From positions 186,001-250,000 of the forward strand of contig NZ_MWPH01000001.1 of NCBI RefSeq assembly GCF_002177135.1: DNA of 64,000 nucleotides. The letters are read 5' to 3'. The stretch comes from Natronolimnobius baerhuensis. Lineage in GTDB: Archaea > Halobacteriota > Halobacteria > Halobacteriales > Natrialbaceae. Below the pieces are notes generated by a model. The model was not told where the DNA came from. It was given only the letters and a program-made list of their open reading frames with translations, and did no database searches. The position numbers were made by a program, and so were the translations under genes. Shown one piece after another: positions 34,672 to 43,616 of the stretch; the first letter of the stretch is position 1; every line of letters starts with the position of its first letter.

Positions 34672-35976
34672 TCAGGGCCACAGTCCACGTGCGTCGTGAG
34701 CAGCCGCGATTCGAGAGAGTGCAACGACGTACGCTGCGTCTCGCCACCGTACACCGCGGTCGTCGACCTCCGAACGCACGGCGTTCCAGGCCCGAACCAT
34801 CTCCGTCTCGAGTTCGTCGTTGACGCGCTCGAGGCTCCACGAGCGGCGGTTGATATCCTGGAGCCACTCGAAGTAACTCACTGTCACACCGCCTGCGTTT
34901 GCGAGGATATCAGGGATGACAGTAACGCCCTGTTCAGCGAGGATCGAATCGGCGGCGAACGTCGTCGGGCCGTTCGCCCCTTCGACGACGAGATCAGCCT
35001 GAATCTTATCGGCGTTGTCAGCCGTGATCGCGTTGCCGACTGCGGCGGGGATCAATACGTCGACGTCGAGTTCGAGCAGCGCGTCGTTGTCGAGAACGTC
35101 GTCTGCGTTGCGCGTGACTGCCTCGGGTTCTTCGTCGTGTGACGGGATCGAGGCGACGTTGAGGCCGTCCGGATCGTACACTGCGCCATTGACATCCGAG
35201 ACGGCGACAATCGTTGCACCCCACTCCTCGAGCAGGCGTGCAGCGCTCGCACCGACGCTTCCGAATCCCTGGACGGCGACGGTGGTCTCTGAGAGTGGCC
35301 GCTCTAGGTACTCGCAGGTCTCTCGAGTGACGATTGCAACGCTGCGGCCGGGTGCTTCCTCGCGCCCGTAGGAGCCGCCGACTGCGGGTGGTTTTCCGGT
35401 GACGACGCCCGGGATGGTTTCGCCTTCTTGCATACTGTAGGCGTCCATAATCCAGGCCATCGTCGCGGGATCGGTCCCCATATCGGGTGCTGGAATGTCC
35501 CTGTTCGGCCCAATCGCGTCGCGAATCTCCTGTGTGAACCGGCGGGTGAGTCGTTCCTTTTCGGCACTCGAGAGTGATTTCGGGTTGACGACGATGCCAC
35601 CCTTTGCGCCGCCAAACGGGAGGTCCATGACGGCACACTTCCAGGTCATCCACATCGAAAGCCCGACACACTCGTCGCGGCTGACCTCGGGGTGAAAGCG
35701 CAGCCCGCCCTTGTAGGGGCCGCGCACGCTATCGTGCTGGGCGCGATAGCCGGTAAACACCTCGACGCTTCCGTCGTCGCGCTCGAGCGGAATCGTCACC
35801 TCGTGGACTTTTGCGGGGTGTGCCAGCCGTTCTCGAATCGCGTCGTCGATCTCGAGTTGCGAGCCAGCGCGAGCCAACTGTCGGCGCGCCGTCTCGAGGG
35901 CGCTTTCGGGTTCCGTCTCTGTCTCCGTTGTCGATACATCGCTCGTCGTCGACGCCGACTGCTCGTCTGAAGCCAT
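34672..35976 (-). CDS. gdhB: glutamate dehydrogenase
   Basis: The 434-residue enzyme interconverts glutamate and 2-oxoglutarate plus ammonia. It has the substrate motifs [20 protein letters not shown] and [20 protein letters not shown] near residues 85-125, the latter with the catalytic lysine. The dinucleotide fold is [20 protein letters not shown] near 235. The N-terminal 30 residues are Ser/Thr/Glu-rich and unlike the core. A 46-residue zinc ribbon gene ends 7 bases upstream of the start, so the two are probably one operon. Coenzyme preference cannot be read with confidence. The symbol follows haloarchaeal usage. Confidence 0.92.
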   Translation of the reverse strand: MASDEQSASTTSDVSTTETETEPESALETARRQLARAGSQLEIDDAIRERLAHPAKVHEVTIPLERDDGSVEVFTGYRAQHDSVRGPYKGGLRFHPEVSRDECVGLSMWMTWKCAVMDLPFGGAKGGIVVNPKSLSSAEKERLTRRFTQEIRDAIGPNRDIPAPDMGTDPATMAWIMDAYSMQEGETIPGVVTGKPPAVGGSYGREEAPGRSVAIVTRETCEYLERPLSETTVAVQGFGSVGASAARLLEEWGATIVAVSDVNGAVYDPDGLNVASIPSHDEEPEAVTRNADDVLDNDALLELDVDVLIPAAVGNAITADNADKIQADLVVEGANGPTTFAADSILAEQGVTVIPDILANAGGVTVSYFEWLQDINRRSWSLERVNDELETEMVRAWNAVRSEVDDRGVRWRDAAYVVALSRIAAAHDARGLWP

Positions 35977-35983
35977 TGCTGTA

Positions 35984-36124
35984 TTACTCGATTGGTGTTT
36001 GTCGATTCCGCATCGCTGCACCGCAGTTCGGGCAGTCTTTTGGGGCCGCGGTGGTCACGACGGTGCCACAGTCGAAACATTCGTAGGACGATTCTTCACG
36101 TGGGTCGAAATAGACGTCTTTCAT
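35984..36124 (-). CDS. 46-residue rubrerythrin-like zinc ribbon protein
   Basis: Reading the minus strand gives a protein that begins [20 protein letters not shown] and ends MRNRQTPIE. Two CxxC knuckles, CFDC (16-19) and CPNC (31-34), make one zinc ribbon of the DUF7129 'rubrerythrin-like' kind. It ends 7 bases before the gdhB start and has a TATA-like CCTAAATC 23-30 bases upstream (36147-36154), so it probably heads a gdhB operon. The spacing and sequence are typical and the ORF is real despite its size. Its job is unknown. Confidence 0.78.
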   Translation of the reverse strand: MKDVYFDPREESSYECFDCGTVVTTAAPKDCPNCGAAMRNRQTPIE

Positions 36125-36220
36125 GGCTGGAGTGGGGTGCGCTTTCGATTTAGGAATAATAGGGATATTAGGATATGCGTGATTGTTGAGTATCTAGGGC
36201 CTGTTTTCGTATCGGGTTCA

Positions 36221-39193
36221 CTATTCAACCCCTTCTGCAATACTTGCTGGAAGTCCCAACTCGTCGAACACCAGTGTGAACAGTTTCCGCTGTACGGTCC
36301 GGTTGTGCTGATAAAACGCGGCCGGCGAGATGCCGAGTGTCTCTGCGATTTCTTCGCCGGAGCGTTCCCGTGGCGCTTCGAAGTAACCACCGTAGTACGC
36401 AAACTGGACGACCTCGAGTTGCCGGTCGGTCAATCGCTCGAGGAGCGCTGATCGCACGTCGTGGCCGTGTACCCGTTCGGCGGTCTGTTTCGAGCGGAGT
36501 TCGACGTCAGTCAGCGCACTTGTGACGACGTCGGCGCTCTTTCGCTCGTCGACGCCGTATGGAACCTCGACGAGCAGACGCGTTCGGTCCGGCGTGGCCT
36601 CGACGTGGCGCAACACCGCGCCGTGGTCGGCGAGCTGTGAGGCAAGGAACGGACCCGCAAGCTTGAGAACGACGGTGCCGCCCTCCCCAGTTGCTGCCCC
36701 GTCTCCGCTGGTTTCACTTTCATCGTCACCAGTGCTACTCCCGTCACGTCCCTCGCCAGTCGTCGCATCCGCGCCCAGCACTCGAGCATGGTCGACGGCG
36801 ACGAGGTCCTCCGCGGCACGCACAACAGCCCCAGCCGATGCCCCCTCAACCGTTGCAAAAATCGTCACACCGTCTTCGCGCTGGCGAACACCCCCGTCAA
36901 ACGAGAGCGTACACTCGCTGCGACGAGCAAGCCGCGAGAGCACGAACCCCTCATCGTACGCGTCGAACTCGAGGCGCGTACTCGAGTCAGAAAGCAGCGC
37001 ACTCTTGCGTTCGACACCCGCGATAGCCGAGGCGACGGTCTCGCCGAGTTCCGCGAGGACGGCCCGCGTCATATCGTCGACGGCGCCCGGCCGGTCGGCG
37101 TAGACGGTCAACACGCCGTAGGTGAATTCGTCGTAGGCGATAGGGACGCTGATGACCGAGTGATACTCGCGAGCGAGCGCTTCAGAACGCCACGGCGCAT
37201 CGCGCAGATCGGTTGCGACGTTATCGACAATCGTCACGTCTCGAGTCCAAGCGGTTCTGACCGCCGGTTCGCCGGTAGCGGCCTCCGAATCAGCGTCGAG
37301 GCCGTCCTCGAGCGTCAACGACACGCCGTCAAGGTACTCGCCGCCGCGTCCCGTTTCGGCGCGCGTCCGGGGTCTGAGTTCGTCGTTTCCGGCGGCGACG
37401 GCACCGATCCAGGCAAAGGAGAATCGGTCGGCCGTCGTCAGTCGGTCACAGACTGCGCGTTCGATTTCCTCGCGGGTCTCGGCGCGAACGAGTGCAGCGT
37501 CTATCTCGCGGATAATCTCGTTTACGCGATTGAGGCGAGCAAGTTGTCGATTTTGCTGCTTGAGCGTCCGATCCCGTTCGCGAAGTCCGTGCTCGCGTTC
37601 GACGCGATCAAGTGCCGCCTCCGCCGTCGTCGCCAGCAAGTCGGTCAACTCACACAGCACGTCGTCGAAAACGTCCGGTTCGTCGGTGCCGACGAGAAAC
37701 ACACCGTGGTCGCCCAGTGGCACGATGCCCGCGCTCTTGATCTCCGTCGTCGGATTCGAAAATAGCGGCGACTCTCGAATATCTGGATAAAACTGGCCGT
37801 CGCCCTCGACGAAAACCTCGCCCGTAATACTGTCTCGAGTCGCCGTTCGAGGCGACAGCGGCCCGTGCAGCGCGGTCATCCCTCGCGAGTGTGCAACCGG
37901 TCGCAACACGTTTTCGTCCGTCTCGAACAGGTACGCGGCGCTGGCCTCGAGGTCGAGGACGTCTGCTGAGGCCTCGACGATGGCGGTTGCGATTTCGTGG
38001 TCCGTCTCGGCGTAGAGCAGGTCCTGTGAAGTCCGATGCAGCGCCGTCAAGGCCTCCTCACGGTGTTTTCGTTTCGTGATGTCGCGACAGCTATACAACA
38101 GTGTTCCATCCTGAATCGACACTTCGCGGACGTTGACCAACAGTGTGTGTTCGCGTCCGGCCTTGTCCGTCGCCGTACACTCGATATTCGTGAGCACGCC
38201 CTCGGCGGCGAGTTCCTCCCGGTCGAACAGCTCCGGTTCAAGCAAGTCGTCAATCGTCCCCATCTCGTGGATTTCGTCGTCCGAGTAGCCGAAGATGAAG
38301 TGGACGTTCGGGCAGACGTACGTAAACGCGCCCGTCTCGTCCGTAATGAGAATCGTATCGGTCATGTTGTTCAGCGTCACTCGGTGGAGTTCCTCGGACT
38401 CTCGAAGTTCGGCCTCGAGACGTGCGCGTTCGGTGACGTTGCTCGCTCGTGCGAGGACAGCGGTGACCGTCTCGCCGTCGAACACCGGCCGAATAGTGAG
38501 TTCGAGAGTCTGTGGGTCCGCCGTGGTCTCGTGTGTGTCCGTTTGGCTCAGTTCCCGACTGACGGCCCGTCCCTTCTCGAGTGAACGCTCGAGTACCCGC
38601 GACACCGTCGTCTCCCCGTCGTCGACGGCATCGAACCAGGCCAGTTCCGGGAACGCCTCTCCGTGGACATCGCCGCTCTCCATCACCGCGAGTGCAGCCT
38701 CGTTCACCCGTCGAATGTGACCATCAGGCTCGAGCACCCACGCCGCTGTCTCGGGGTCGTCGAAAATCGCATCGAACTGGCGGGCCCGAGCCCGCGTTTC
38801 GGCACAGTCGCGGCCCGTCTCGAGGGCACGCTCGAGCGCCCCAGCGAGCGCGCCACCGGCAGTGCCGTCGCCTCGCGGGACGTACTCCGTCACCCCCGCC
38901 GCGACCGCATCGCTCGCAAGTCTCTCGTCGCCGTCCCACGGCGCGAGGACGACCGGCACCTCACTGCGCTCGCGAACGCGCTCAAGCAACTCGAGGCCGG
39001 AGCTATCGGCGAGGTGTTGTGGCGTGACGAGACAGTCCACTGCAGCAGCCGCGAGCGTCTCGAGGGCCTCAGCCGCCGTTGGCACTGTCGAGACGCTGGC
39101 CACAGACTCGCGGTCGACTGTAACCGGTTCGACGTTCTCGGCCGGTTCGACGACGACGACTCGAGGTTCGTCGTCGGCGTATGCAAAACCCAT
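36221..39193 (-). CDS. large multi-sensor Bat-like HTH transcriptional regulator
   Basis: The 990-residue protein has a receiver-like N terminus (1-120) and two PAS domains (about 140-255 and 265-385). Two GAF domains follow (about 395-545 and 600-745), then the bacterioopsin-activator domain (about 760-905) and a C-terminal HTH_10 helix-turn-helix, LTDRQLEVVQFAYYGGYFEA to SGEEIAETLGISPAAFYQHN. The receiver lacks canonical acidic and phospho-Asp residues (DCLVTPQHLADSSGLE), so it is probably inactive as an acceptor. Gly/Ser/Glu-rich linkers break the BAT region. Such proteins respond to redox, oxygen or light. Targets are unknown. The start at 39193 is chosen because earlier codons overlap the next gene's control region. 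Confidence 0.87.
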   Translation of the reverse strand: MGFAYADDEPRVVVVEPAENVEPVTVDRESVASVSTVPTAAEALETLAAAAVDCLVTPQHLADSSGLELLERVRERSEVPVVLAPWDGDERLASDAVAAGVTEYVPRGDGTAGGALAGALERALETGRDCAETRARARQFDAIFDDPETAAWVLEPDGHIRRVNEAALAVMESGDVHGEAFPELAWFDAVDDGETTVSRVLERSLEKGRAVSRELSQTDTHETTADPQTLELTIRPVFDGETVTAVLARASNVTERARLEAELRESEELHRVTLNNMTDTILITDETGAFTYVCPNVHFIFGYSDDEIHEMGTIDDLLEPELFDREELAAEGVLTNIECTATDKAGREHTLLVNVREVSIQDGTLLYSCRDITKRKHREEALTALHRTSQDLLYAETDHEIATAIVEASADVLDLEASAAYLFETDENVLRPVAHSRGMTALHGPLSPRTATRDSITGEVFVEGDGQFYPDIRESPLFSNPTTEIKSAGIVPLGDHGVFLVGTDEPDVFDDVLCELTDLLATTAEAALDRVEREHGLRERDRTLKQQNRQLARLNRVNEIIREIDAALVRAETREEIERAVCDRLTTADRFSFAWIGAVAAGNDELRPRTRAETGRGGEYLDGVSLTLEDGLDADSEAATGEPAVRTAWTRDVTIVDNVATDLRDAPWRSEALAREYHSVISVPIAYDEFTYGVLTVYADRPGAVDDMTRAVLAELGETVASAIAGVERKSALLSDSSTRLEFDAYDEGFVLSRLARRSECTLSFDGGVRQREDGVTIFATVEGASAGAVVRAAEDLVAVDHARVLGADATTGEGRDGSSTGDDESETSGDGAATGEGGTVVLKLAGPFLASQLADHGAVLRHVEATPDRTRLLVEVPYGVDERKSADVVTSALTDVELRSKQTAERVHGHDVRSALLERLTDRQLEVVQFAYYGGYFEAPRERSGEEIAETLGISPAAFYQHNRTVQRKLFTLVFDELGLPASIAEGVE

Positions 39194-39251
39194 TCGATGG
39201 CTATACGAGGTCCTGTGGATAGAATCCATCGGTCGCGCGACTGTGGGAGTC

Positions 39252-39734
39252 CTACGAGTGCGGTCGCTCACTACGGATACCCGCAATGAACGCCTTCATG
39301 CCGCGATAGAGCACGTACGCCCCAGCGAGGCCGATCAACAGGCCGGGCTCGAGCGAGTCGCCACGAACGGCCCCGAGCGCAGCCGAGAGTCCAATACCGG
39401 TGACCCCGAGCAAAAACAGTGCGGTTGCGCCGGCGACCAGCCCAACGGCGACGTATCGCGCGGCCGTCGCCGCCGATGAGCCTCGGCGCAGGGCGTCGGT
39501 GCCGTCCTCGGAAATGGCAGCGACTTCGACGGCGACCTGCAGTCCGACCAAGAGCGCACACGCAGCCAGTCCGACGAGGCCGAGCGTCGAGGGGAGGAGT
39601 GCTGTTCGTCCCGTGATCTCGAGGCTCAGGACGAGTACGAGAAAGACCGCCATCGCTGTCGGAAGACCGATGGAGACGGCGATTTTCGCCTGCGCCAGCG
39701 CAGTTGCACACGCCGACCGCAGTGGACTCGACAT
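39252..39734 (-). CDS. four-helix membrane protein of unknown function
   Basis: The 160-residue protein has four predicted membrane helices, at about residues 18-40, 48-72, 92-115 and 125-152. They include VSIGLPTAMAVFLVLVLSLE, LGLVGLAACALLVGLQVAVE and YVAVGLVAGATALFLLGVTG. A short acidic loop, EDGTDALRRGSSA, joins the halves and the C terminus is basic. I do not recognise the family. It lies next to YihY in the same direction, 42 bases downstream. Confidence 0.7.
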   Translation of the reverse strand: MSSPLRSACATALAQAKIAVSIGLPTAMAVFLVLVLSLEITGRTALLPSTLGLVGLAACALLVGLQVAVEVAAISEDGTDALRRGSSAATAARYVAVGLVAGATALFLLGVTGIGLSAALGAVRGDSLEPGLLIGLAGAYVLYRGMKAFIAGIRSERPHS

Positions 39735-39776
39735 AGGCGAACTGTTGCTCTTTTGAATAATAGTGATTTCGGTGGG

Positions 39777-40658
39777 TCACCTGAACAGGCCGGCGTACTT
39801 CGACCACACGCCCCACAGGGGGACCCACCCGTCGTCGGGCGAGACACGATCTGCGAGCACGGCGTTGAGGACGGCTCCGAGCAACAGACAGAGGCTTCCG
39901 AAGTAGACCCACGTCAGGATGAGCAAGATTGCGCCAGCGATCCCGAACAGAGCGACGCTATCGGAGGTTGCGACGTAGAAGCGAAAGCTCGCGGCGAGGA
40001 CGGCCCACGACAGCGCCGCGAAGATCGTCCCTGGAAACACCTCCCGGACCGAGACATCGACCTGCGGAAAGAGGTAGTACATCGGGATGAAGACGACCAC
40101 CAGCAGACCGGTCAAGACGACAGAGCCGGCCGCCGTCGCGGCGAGCCCGCCCCCGCGAATCGAGAGGCTCATGCCGACGATACTGACGAGCGCGACACCG
40201 GCGACCAGCGTGAGCGTCATCAGGGCGACGTTGAACCCCGTGACGAGCGTCACCGTCGCCGCCGTCGTCATGTACGACTCCTTCTTGCGCGAGCCGTAGA
40301 CATCGGTAAAGGCGCTGTTGACCGCCTGAAACAACCGGACGGCGCTCCAGAGCAAAATCACGAGCGCCAGAATCGCCGCGTACGTCCGCGCCTCGTTCCC
40401 CTCAGCAGTCGCCGCCTCGAGTCCTTCCTCCGAGACCATGCCCTCGAGTCCGGTGGCTTCCTCGAGCGCGGTGAGCAAGGGCTCGAGTGCGTCGACGAGC
40501 GTGACGCCGACGAGCAAGAGGATAACCAGCGGGACGAGCGTGTTGAACCCGTGATAGGCGAGGCCAGCGGATTTGACGCTGATCTGGCGCTCGCGGGCGA
40601 CGGCGGCAACGTCTCGAGCGAGGGTCAGGAGACTCGATCTCGAGTCCGAATCGGCCAT
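39777..40658 (-). CDS. YihY/BrkB (UPF0761) family membrane protein
   Basis: This 293-residue integral membrane protein starts with a cytoplasmic helix, ARDVAAVARERQISVKSAGLAYHGF. Six helices then follow, with LVPLVILLLVGVTLVDALEP, AAILALVILLWSAVRLFQAV near residue 95-115, and ILLILTWVYFGSLCLLLGAV near 255. The NAFTDVYG-like motif (NSAFTDVYG here) is a family hallmark. The group was once called ribonuclease BN in error; its true function, perhaps transport, is not established. Confidence 0.88.
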   Translation of the reverse strand: MADSDSRSSLLTLARDVAAVARERQISVKSAGLAYHGFNTLVPLVILLLVGVTLVDALEPLLTALEEATGLEGMVSEEGLEAATAEGNEARTYAAILALVILLWSAVRLFQAVNSAFTDVYGSRKKESYMTTAATVTLVTGFNVALMTLTLVAGVALVSIVGMSLSIRGGGLAATAAGSVVLTGLLVVVFIPMYYLFPQVDVSVREVFPGTIFAALSWAVLAASFRFYVATSDSVALFGIAGAILLILTWVYFGSLCLLLGAVLNAVLADRVSPDDGWVPLWGVWSKYAGLFR

Positions 40659-40748
40659 ACGGTGGTCTCAACGGGGGGATACAAGTCCGTTTGGCCGGCG
40701 CCGCAGTGGTGGCAGTGAGTGCGGGCGCTCGAGCACTCGAGTTCGGTC

Positions 40749-40955
40749 CTATTTGTCGTGGACGACCGACTGGACGTGGCCGACTGCGCCGTTTTTCAGT
40801 TCGACTTTGGGGCCTGCCGGGTCGTCCTCGTAGACCGTTCCAATCTCACCGATAATCGGCTCACGGTCTTCGGACTGGACGTCCTGATCGCCCTGGACGA
40901 GTTCGACGGTGATACCGTGGCGGAGTTCGTCAGCGGTGGGGCGTTCGTTCGACAT
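40749..40955 (-). CDS. DUF2196 (YwbE-like) small protein
   Basis: The 68-residue protein begins SNERPTADELRHGITVELVQ and ends PAGPKVELKNGAVGHVQSVV. The pattern I.PG..V.IV.K.DQ ... HP.GIKV.L.DG.VGRVQ of DUF2196/YwbE is recognisable, with a haloarchaeal variation in the middle. It is a small beta-rich domain of unknown role that occurs as a single gene in bacteria and archaea. Confidence 0.75.
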   Translation of the reverse strand: MSNERPTADELRHGITVELVQGDQDVQSEDREPIIGEIGTVYEDDPAGPKVELKNGAVGHVQSVVHDK

Positions 40956-41027
40956 ACAGGTGCGTGTGAGCCAGTGGCGTCAAAAAAGCTCGTGCCTGCA
41001 CTCGCGTTGACCGGTCTTGTGACGCCG

Positions 41028-41438
41028 TTACTCGTCGTCTTCGAACTCGAGGGCGACGCTATTGATACAGTAGCGTTTGCCGGTCGGCTCGGGGCCGTCC
41101 TCGAAGACGTGCCCGAGGTGGCCGCCACACTCGGCACACAGCACTTCGGTGCGGCGCATGCCGTGGCTGGTGTCGGTCCGCGTTTCGACGCGTTCGTCGT
41201 CGGTGTCGTAGAAACTCGGCCAGCCACACCCGGAGTCGAACTTGGTTTCGGAGTCGAACAGTTCGGCCCCGCAGCCGGCACAGGCGTAGCTACCGTCGTC
41301 TTTGTGGTCGACGTACTCGCCGCTGAACGGGGCCTCCGTGCCGGCTTCGCGAAGGATGCGATACTCCTCGTCGCTGAGTTGTTCGCGCCACTCCGCGTCG
41401 TCCGTTGGACGGTCGTCGGCGTCGCCTCGGTGTTCCAT
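41028..41438 (-). CDS. msrB: peptide-methionine (R)-S-oxide reductase
   Basis: The 136-residue enzyme repairs the R epimer of methionine sulfoxide in proteins. Zinc is held by Cys53, Cys56 (CAGC), Cys101 and Cys104 (CAEC). The catalytic cysteine is Cys124 in [11 protein letters not shown], and Cys71 in SGCGWPSFY is the likely resolving residue. [20 protein letters not shown] is the classic motif. The length is standard. No msrA lies in the window. Confidence 0.95.
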   Translation of the reverse strand: MEHRGDADDRPTDDAEWREQLSDEEYRILREAGTEAPFSGEYVDHKDDGSYACAGCGAELFDSETKFDSGCGWPSFYDTDDERVETRTDTSHGMRRTEVLCAECGGHLGHVFEDGPEPTGKRYCINSVALEFEDDE

Positions 41439-41486
41439 ACTACCAGTATGGCCGTGACGGCAAAGAATCTGTCCGCGCCGACTGGC

Positions 41487-41648
41487 TTATCTGTGTGTCA
41501 TTACGTCCGTACTCTCACACTTCGGACACTGGGTCATCCGGCCGAGCTTTGGCACCTCGAGGCGAATCCACTGGTCGTCTCCGCCGGGTGCTTCGAACCC
41601 GCAGTTGCGACACCGTGAATAATTCGTGGTGGCTGTGTTGCTGGCCAT
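41487..41648 (-). CDS. 53-residue zinc ribbon protein
   Basis: Starting at MASNTATTNYSRC, the product has CRNC at about residues 13-16 and CPKC near 42-45, a two-knuckle zinc ribbon with an intervening acidic beta-hairpin. The upstream in-frame ATG at 41675 is less likely because a TATA-like CCTATATG lies about 27 bases before 41648. The function is unknown. Confidence 0.65.
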   Translation of the reverse strand: MASNTATTNYSRCRNCGFEAPGGDDQWIRLEVPKLGRMTQCPKCESTDVMTHR

Positions 41649-41793
41649 GCGTGACTGTATGCTATTGAGTCGCATATAGGTTCGTTCAGTGCAACGTTGA
41701 CTGTTCTCTCTATGTACGTATCAACAAACTCGATACTTTGCGTGCTGGTACCCAACGCACACATTCACGGCTCTCGGACGCTAACGACCACCA

Positions 41794-42141
41794 ATGACAG
41801 TTGCGCGTACCGTCGAACTCGAGGGTCACATCATCGACTCGGGGACGATGGGCCACTGCTTCGGCGCCGTGATGGACATGGGCGGAGAATTCGAGGTCGA
41901 GGCGTTCGAGGTTGGCCGCCACACGCACGAAGAGACCTACTGTCGGATGCGGGTGCTGGCCGAGACTGAGTCGGACCTGCGGGCAATTTTGCACGAACTC
42001 AACCAGCAGGGCGCGACCGTGGCTGATCCCCGGGATGCCACGCTCGAGGCTGCGCCCGAAAACGGGGTCGTGCCGGTCGAGTTCTACAGGTGGTTTAAGG
42101 CGAGTGCCTCGGGGTCGTACGGAAATCGGAGATTTCCGTGA
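41794..42141 (+). pseudogene. archaeal ornithine cyclodeaminase (TIGR00300/LOR-SDH family), N-terminal fragment cut by IS
   Basis: The first 98 codons encode the conserved N-terminal domain of the TIGR00300 family, whose methanogen member converts ornithine to proline and ammonia. Marks are ARTVELEGHIIDSGTMG, FEVEAFEVGRHTHEETYCRM and AILHELNQQGATVADPRDAT. Homology stops after PVEFY at base 42087. The next 17 codons (RWFKASASGSYG...) are transposon sequence, ending in a stop at 42139-42141. The matching C-terminal part resumes at 43617. The middle of the protein, roughly 150 codons by my recollection of a family length near 400, is missing, so this is not a simple insertion. The fragment cannot be an active enzyme. 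Confidence 0.8.
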
Positions 42142-42181
42142 TGACGAGACGCTTTGCGTCTCGAACCACTTGACCCCGAGG
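42106..42181 (+). repeat. left branched double-hairpin module of the IS element
   Basis: CCTCGGGGTC (42107-42116) pairs with GACCCCGAGG (42172-42181), closing a junction that holds two hairpins. Hairpin 1 is ACGGAAATC/GATTTCCGT (42119-42127 with 42131-42139, loop GGA). Hairpin 2 is CGAGACGC/GCGTCTCG (42145-42152 with 42156-42163, loop TTT). The module is a direct repeat of 43530-43608 with differences concentrated in stems and loops. Confidence 0.85.
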
Positions 42182-42221
42182 GTGAAGCCGACAACGCCTA
42201 ACCTATCAACGCTAATCCATA

Positions 42222-42228
42222 CCTTTAC
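42222..42228 (+). promoter_or_regulatory. TATA box for tnpB
   Basis: CCTTTAC is 26-32 bases upstream of the tnpB ATG at 42254, inside the left end of the element. A short CTAATC/GATTAG inverted repeat (42212-42217 and 42245-42250) straddles the start region. Confidence 0.45.
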
Positions 42229-42253
42229 AACACCCAAGTCCGTCGATTAGGAT

Positions 42254-43519
42254 ATGGAAAAGTCGCTCACGAAGACACTCGTCTTCCAACTGCAATCCGA
42301 TAACGAGCGACTTCTTTCCGAGGCGTACCACGAAGCCCGATGGGTGTACAACCGGACCATCCGATTAGCGAAAGACGGGATGGACTGGGACGACATCTCA
42401 CCGCGTCTCGAAGACGACGCCGACCTCGTGAAGAACACTACGCAACGCATCGTCGCCAAGGCACTTGATGCACTTCAGCAGTCCTACGACCGCGACGAGT
42501 ACAACACCCCCAGTCACGAGAAAGCGGGGGCGTACCCGTTGCGAATGAACTTCACCGAAGGCTACAACCTCTCCCTCGAAGACGGCGAGATACACTACCG
42601 GGTTAGTGCCAAGCCGTACAATCCGGTGAAAGGCACACTTCGTGGCGCACCAGACAACCTCGAACTTCTCGAACAAGCCCTCAAAAGTGACGAATGGAAA
42701 GTAGGAACCGCCGAAGCGATGAAGCGCAACGGCAACTACGAACTCCACGTCAACGTTACTCACCTCGAAGCCACTGTTCAGGACAAAACGGACGCTCAGA
42801 CCGTCGTTGGTGTGGACATCAACGAGGACTGTGTAGCACTCGCTGCACTCCGCGAAGACGACATTGATGATTCGGTGGTCATCGACTACCCTGAAATCAA
42901 GCAAGAGCGTCATCGGTACTTCACGATGCGAAAGCGAATGCAAAACGCTGGTCAGACAGCGTTCGACCGCGTGTTCGAGGACAAGGAAGAACGGTACGTT
43001 CACGATCAACTCCACCAAGTCTCCCGGCGAATTGTGGAGTGGGTTCAGCAATTCGAGTCGCCGCTCGTTGTGTTTGAAGACCTCAAGCACATGCGAGATT
43101 CGATTGATTACGGCACTCGGATGAATCGTCGATTGCACTCGTTGCCGTTTCACAAACTCCGTTCGTTCGTCGCGTACAAAGCGGCGTTCGAAGGGATTCC
43201 GAACGATAACATCGACCCGGCTTACACCAGCCAGACGTGTTCCTTCTCAAAGTGTGAGCATATGGCTCGGTCGAATCGCCGGAAGAAGCGGTTTAAGTGC
43301 AAAGCGTGTGGTCGGCAAGACCACGCTGACCGGAACGCGGCAGTGAATATTGCGAAGAAAGGATTGGAGAAGTTGAATCGAAATGTGCCTGCTCTCAACA
43401 CGTTGCCAACTGTTCGGAAACTGCGACGGCAGGCATCGGGCTGTGTGAACCAGCCGACCGTGACCCACGCAACCGTTCGAGGCCACCAAGCCGATGGTCG
43501 CGTGGGAGTGTCCGATTAA
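42254..43519 (+). CDS. tnpB: TnpB RNA-guided nuclease of an IS1341-type element
   Basis: The 421-residue protein is a complete TnpB. The N-terminal wedge/REC part starts [20 protein letters not shown]. The RuvC-like catalytic triad is present as Asp188 in [10 protein letters not shown], Glu275 in [12 protein letters not shown] and Asp359 in DHADRNAA. A zinc ribbon with Cys329, Cys334, Cys349 and Cys352 lies between the last two motifs ([11 protein letters not shown] and CKACG). Relatives are omega-RNA-guided DNA nucleases that help the element persist. All key residues are intact, so activity is likely. No tnpA transposase is adjacent, so movement would need one in trans. Confidence 0.93.
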   Translation: MEKSLTKTLVFQLQSDNERLLSEAYHEARWVYNRTIRLAKDGMDWDDISPRLEDDADLVKNTTQRIVAKALDALQQSYDRDEYNTPSHEKAGAYPLRMNFTEGYNLSLEDGEIHYRVSAKPYNPVKGTLRGAPDNLELLEQALKSDEWKVGTAEAMKRNGNYELHVNVTHLEATVQDKTDAQTVVGVDINEDCVALAALREDDIDDSVVIDYPEIKQERHRYFTMRKRMQNAGQTAFDRVFEDKEERYVHDQLHQVSRRIVEWVQQFESPLVVFEDLKHMRDSIDYGTRMNRRLHSLPFHKLRSFVAYKAAFEGIPNDNIDPAYTSQTCSFSKCEHMARSNRRKKRFKCKACGRQDHADRNAAVNIAKKGLEKLNRNVPALNTLPTVRKLRRQASGCVNQPTVTHATVRGHQADGRVGVSD

Positions 43520-43616
43520 ACCACGGGAAGCCTCGGGGTCGTTCGGAAGATCTTCGATCTTCCGTGATGACGAGACGCCTCGGCGTCTCGAACCACTTGA
43601 CCCTGAGGCGGTTCAC
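43450..43616 (+). ncRNA. candidate omega-RNA (reRNA) of TnpB
   Basis: In characterised TnpB systems the guide RNA scaffold overlaps the 3' end of tnpB, runs to the right end of the element and uses the flanking DNA as guide. The stem GCCTCGGGGTC/GACCCTGAGGC with two internal hairpins at 43530-43609 occupies that place. The scaffold would end at GGTTCAC (43616) and the guide would begin GGCACGTCGCTGGGCGTC in the broken cyclodeaminase gene. The 5' end is a guess. The call is by analogy. Confidence 0.5.
43530..43609 (+). repeat. right branched double-hairpin module of the IS element
   Basis: GCCTCGGGGTC (43530-43540) pairs with GACCCTGAGGC (43599-43609), with one G-T wobble. Inside are CGGAAGATC/GATCTTCCG (43544-43552 with 43556-43564, loop TTC) and CGAGACGCC/GGCGTCTCG (43571-43579 with 43582-43590). 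Compared with the left copy the stems differ by compensated changes and added pairs, while the linkers GTGATGA and AACCACTT are identical. Confidence 0.85.

Larger units (their letters stand above)
42088..43616 (+). mobile_element. TnpB-only IS200/IS605-family (IS1341-type) insertion element
   Basis: The element is bounded on the left by the point where ornithine cyclodeaminase homology stops (42087) and on the right by where it resumes (43617), about 1.53 kb. It carries one gene, tnpB, with no tnpA. Both ends hold a 76-80-base branched hairpin module (42106-42181 and 43530-43609). The outermost right sequence, GAGGCGGTTCAC, resembles the right ends of known TnpB elements. A 9-base inverted repeat, GTGGTTTAA at 42090-42098 and TTAAACCAC at 43516-43524, lies just outside each module. 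There are no obvious target duplications, as expected for this family. The exact left end is inferred. Confidence 0.75.

Noticed and set aside
43494-43616. Taking the hybrid frame as the true start of an intact gene
   Set aside because: These codons are IS right-end sequence and the tnpB tail; the family start is at 41794, so this is a fragment.
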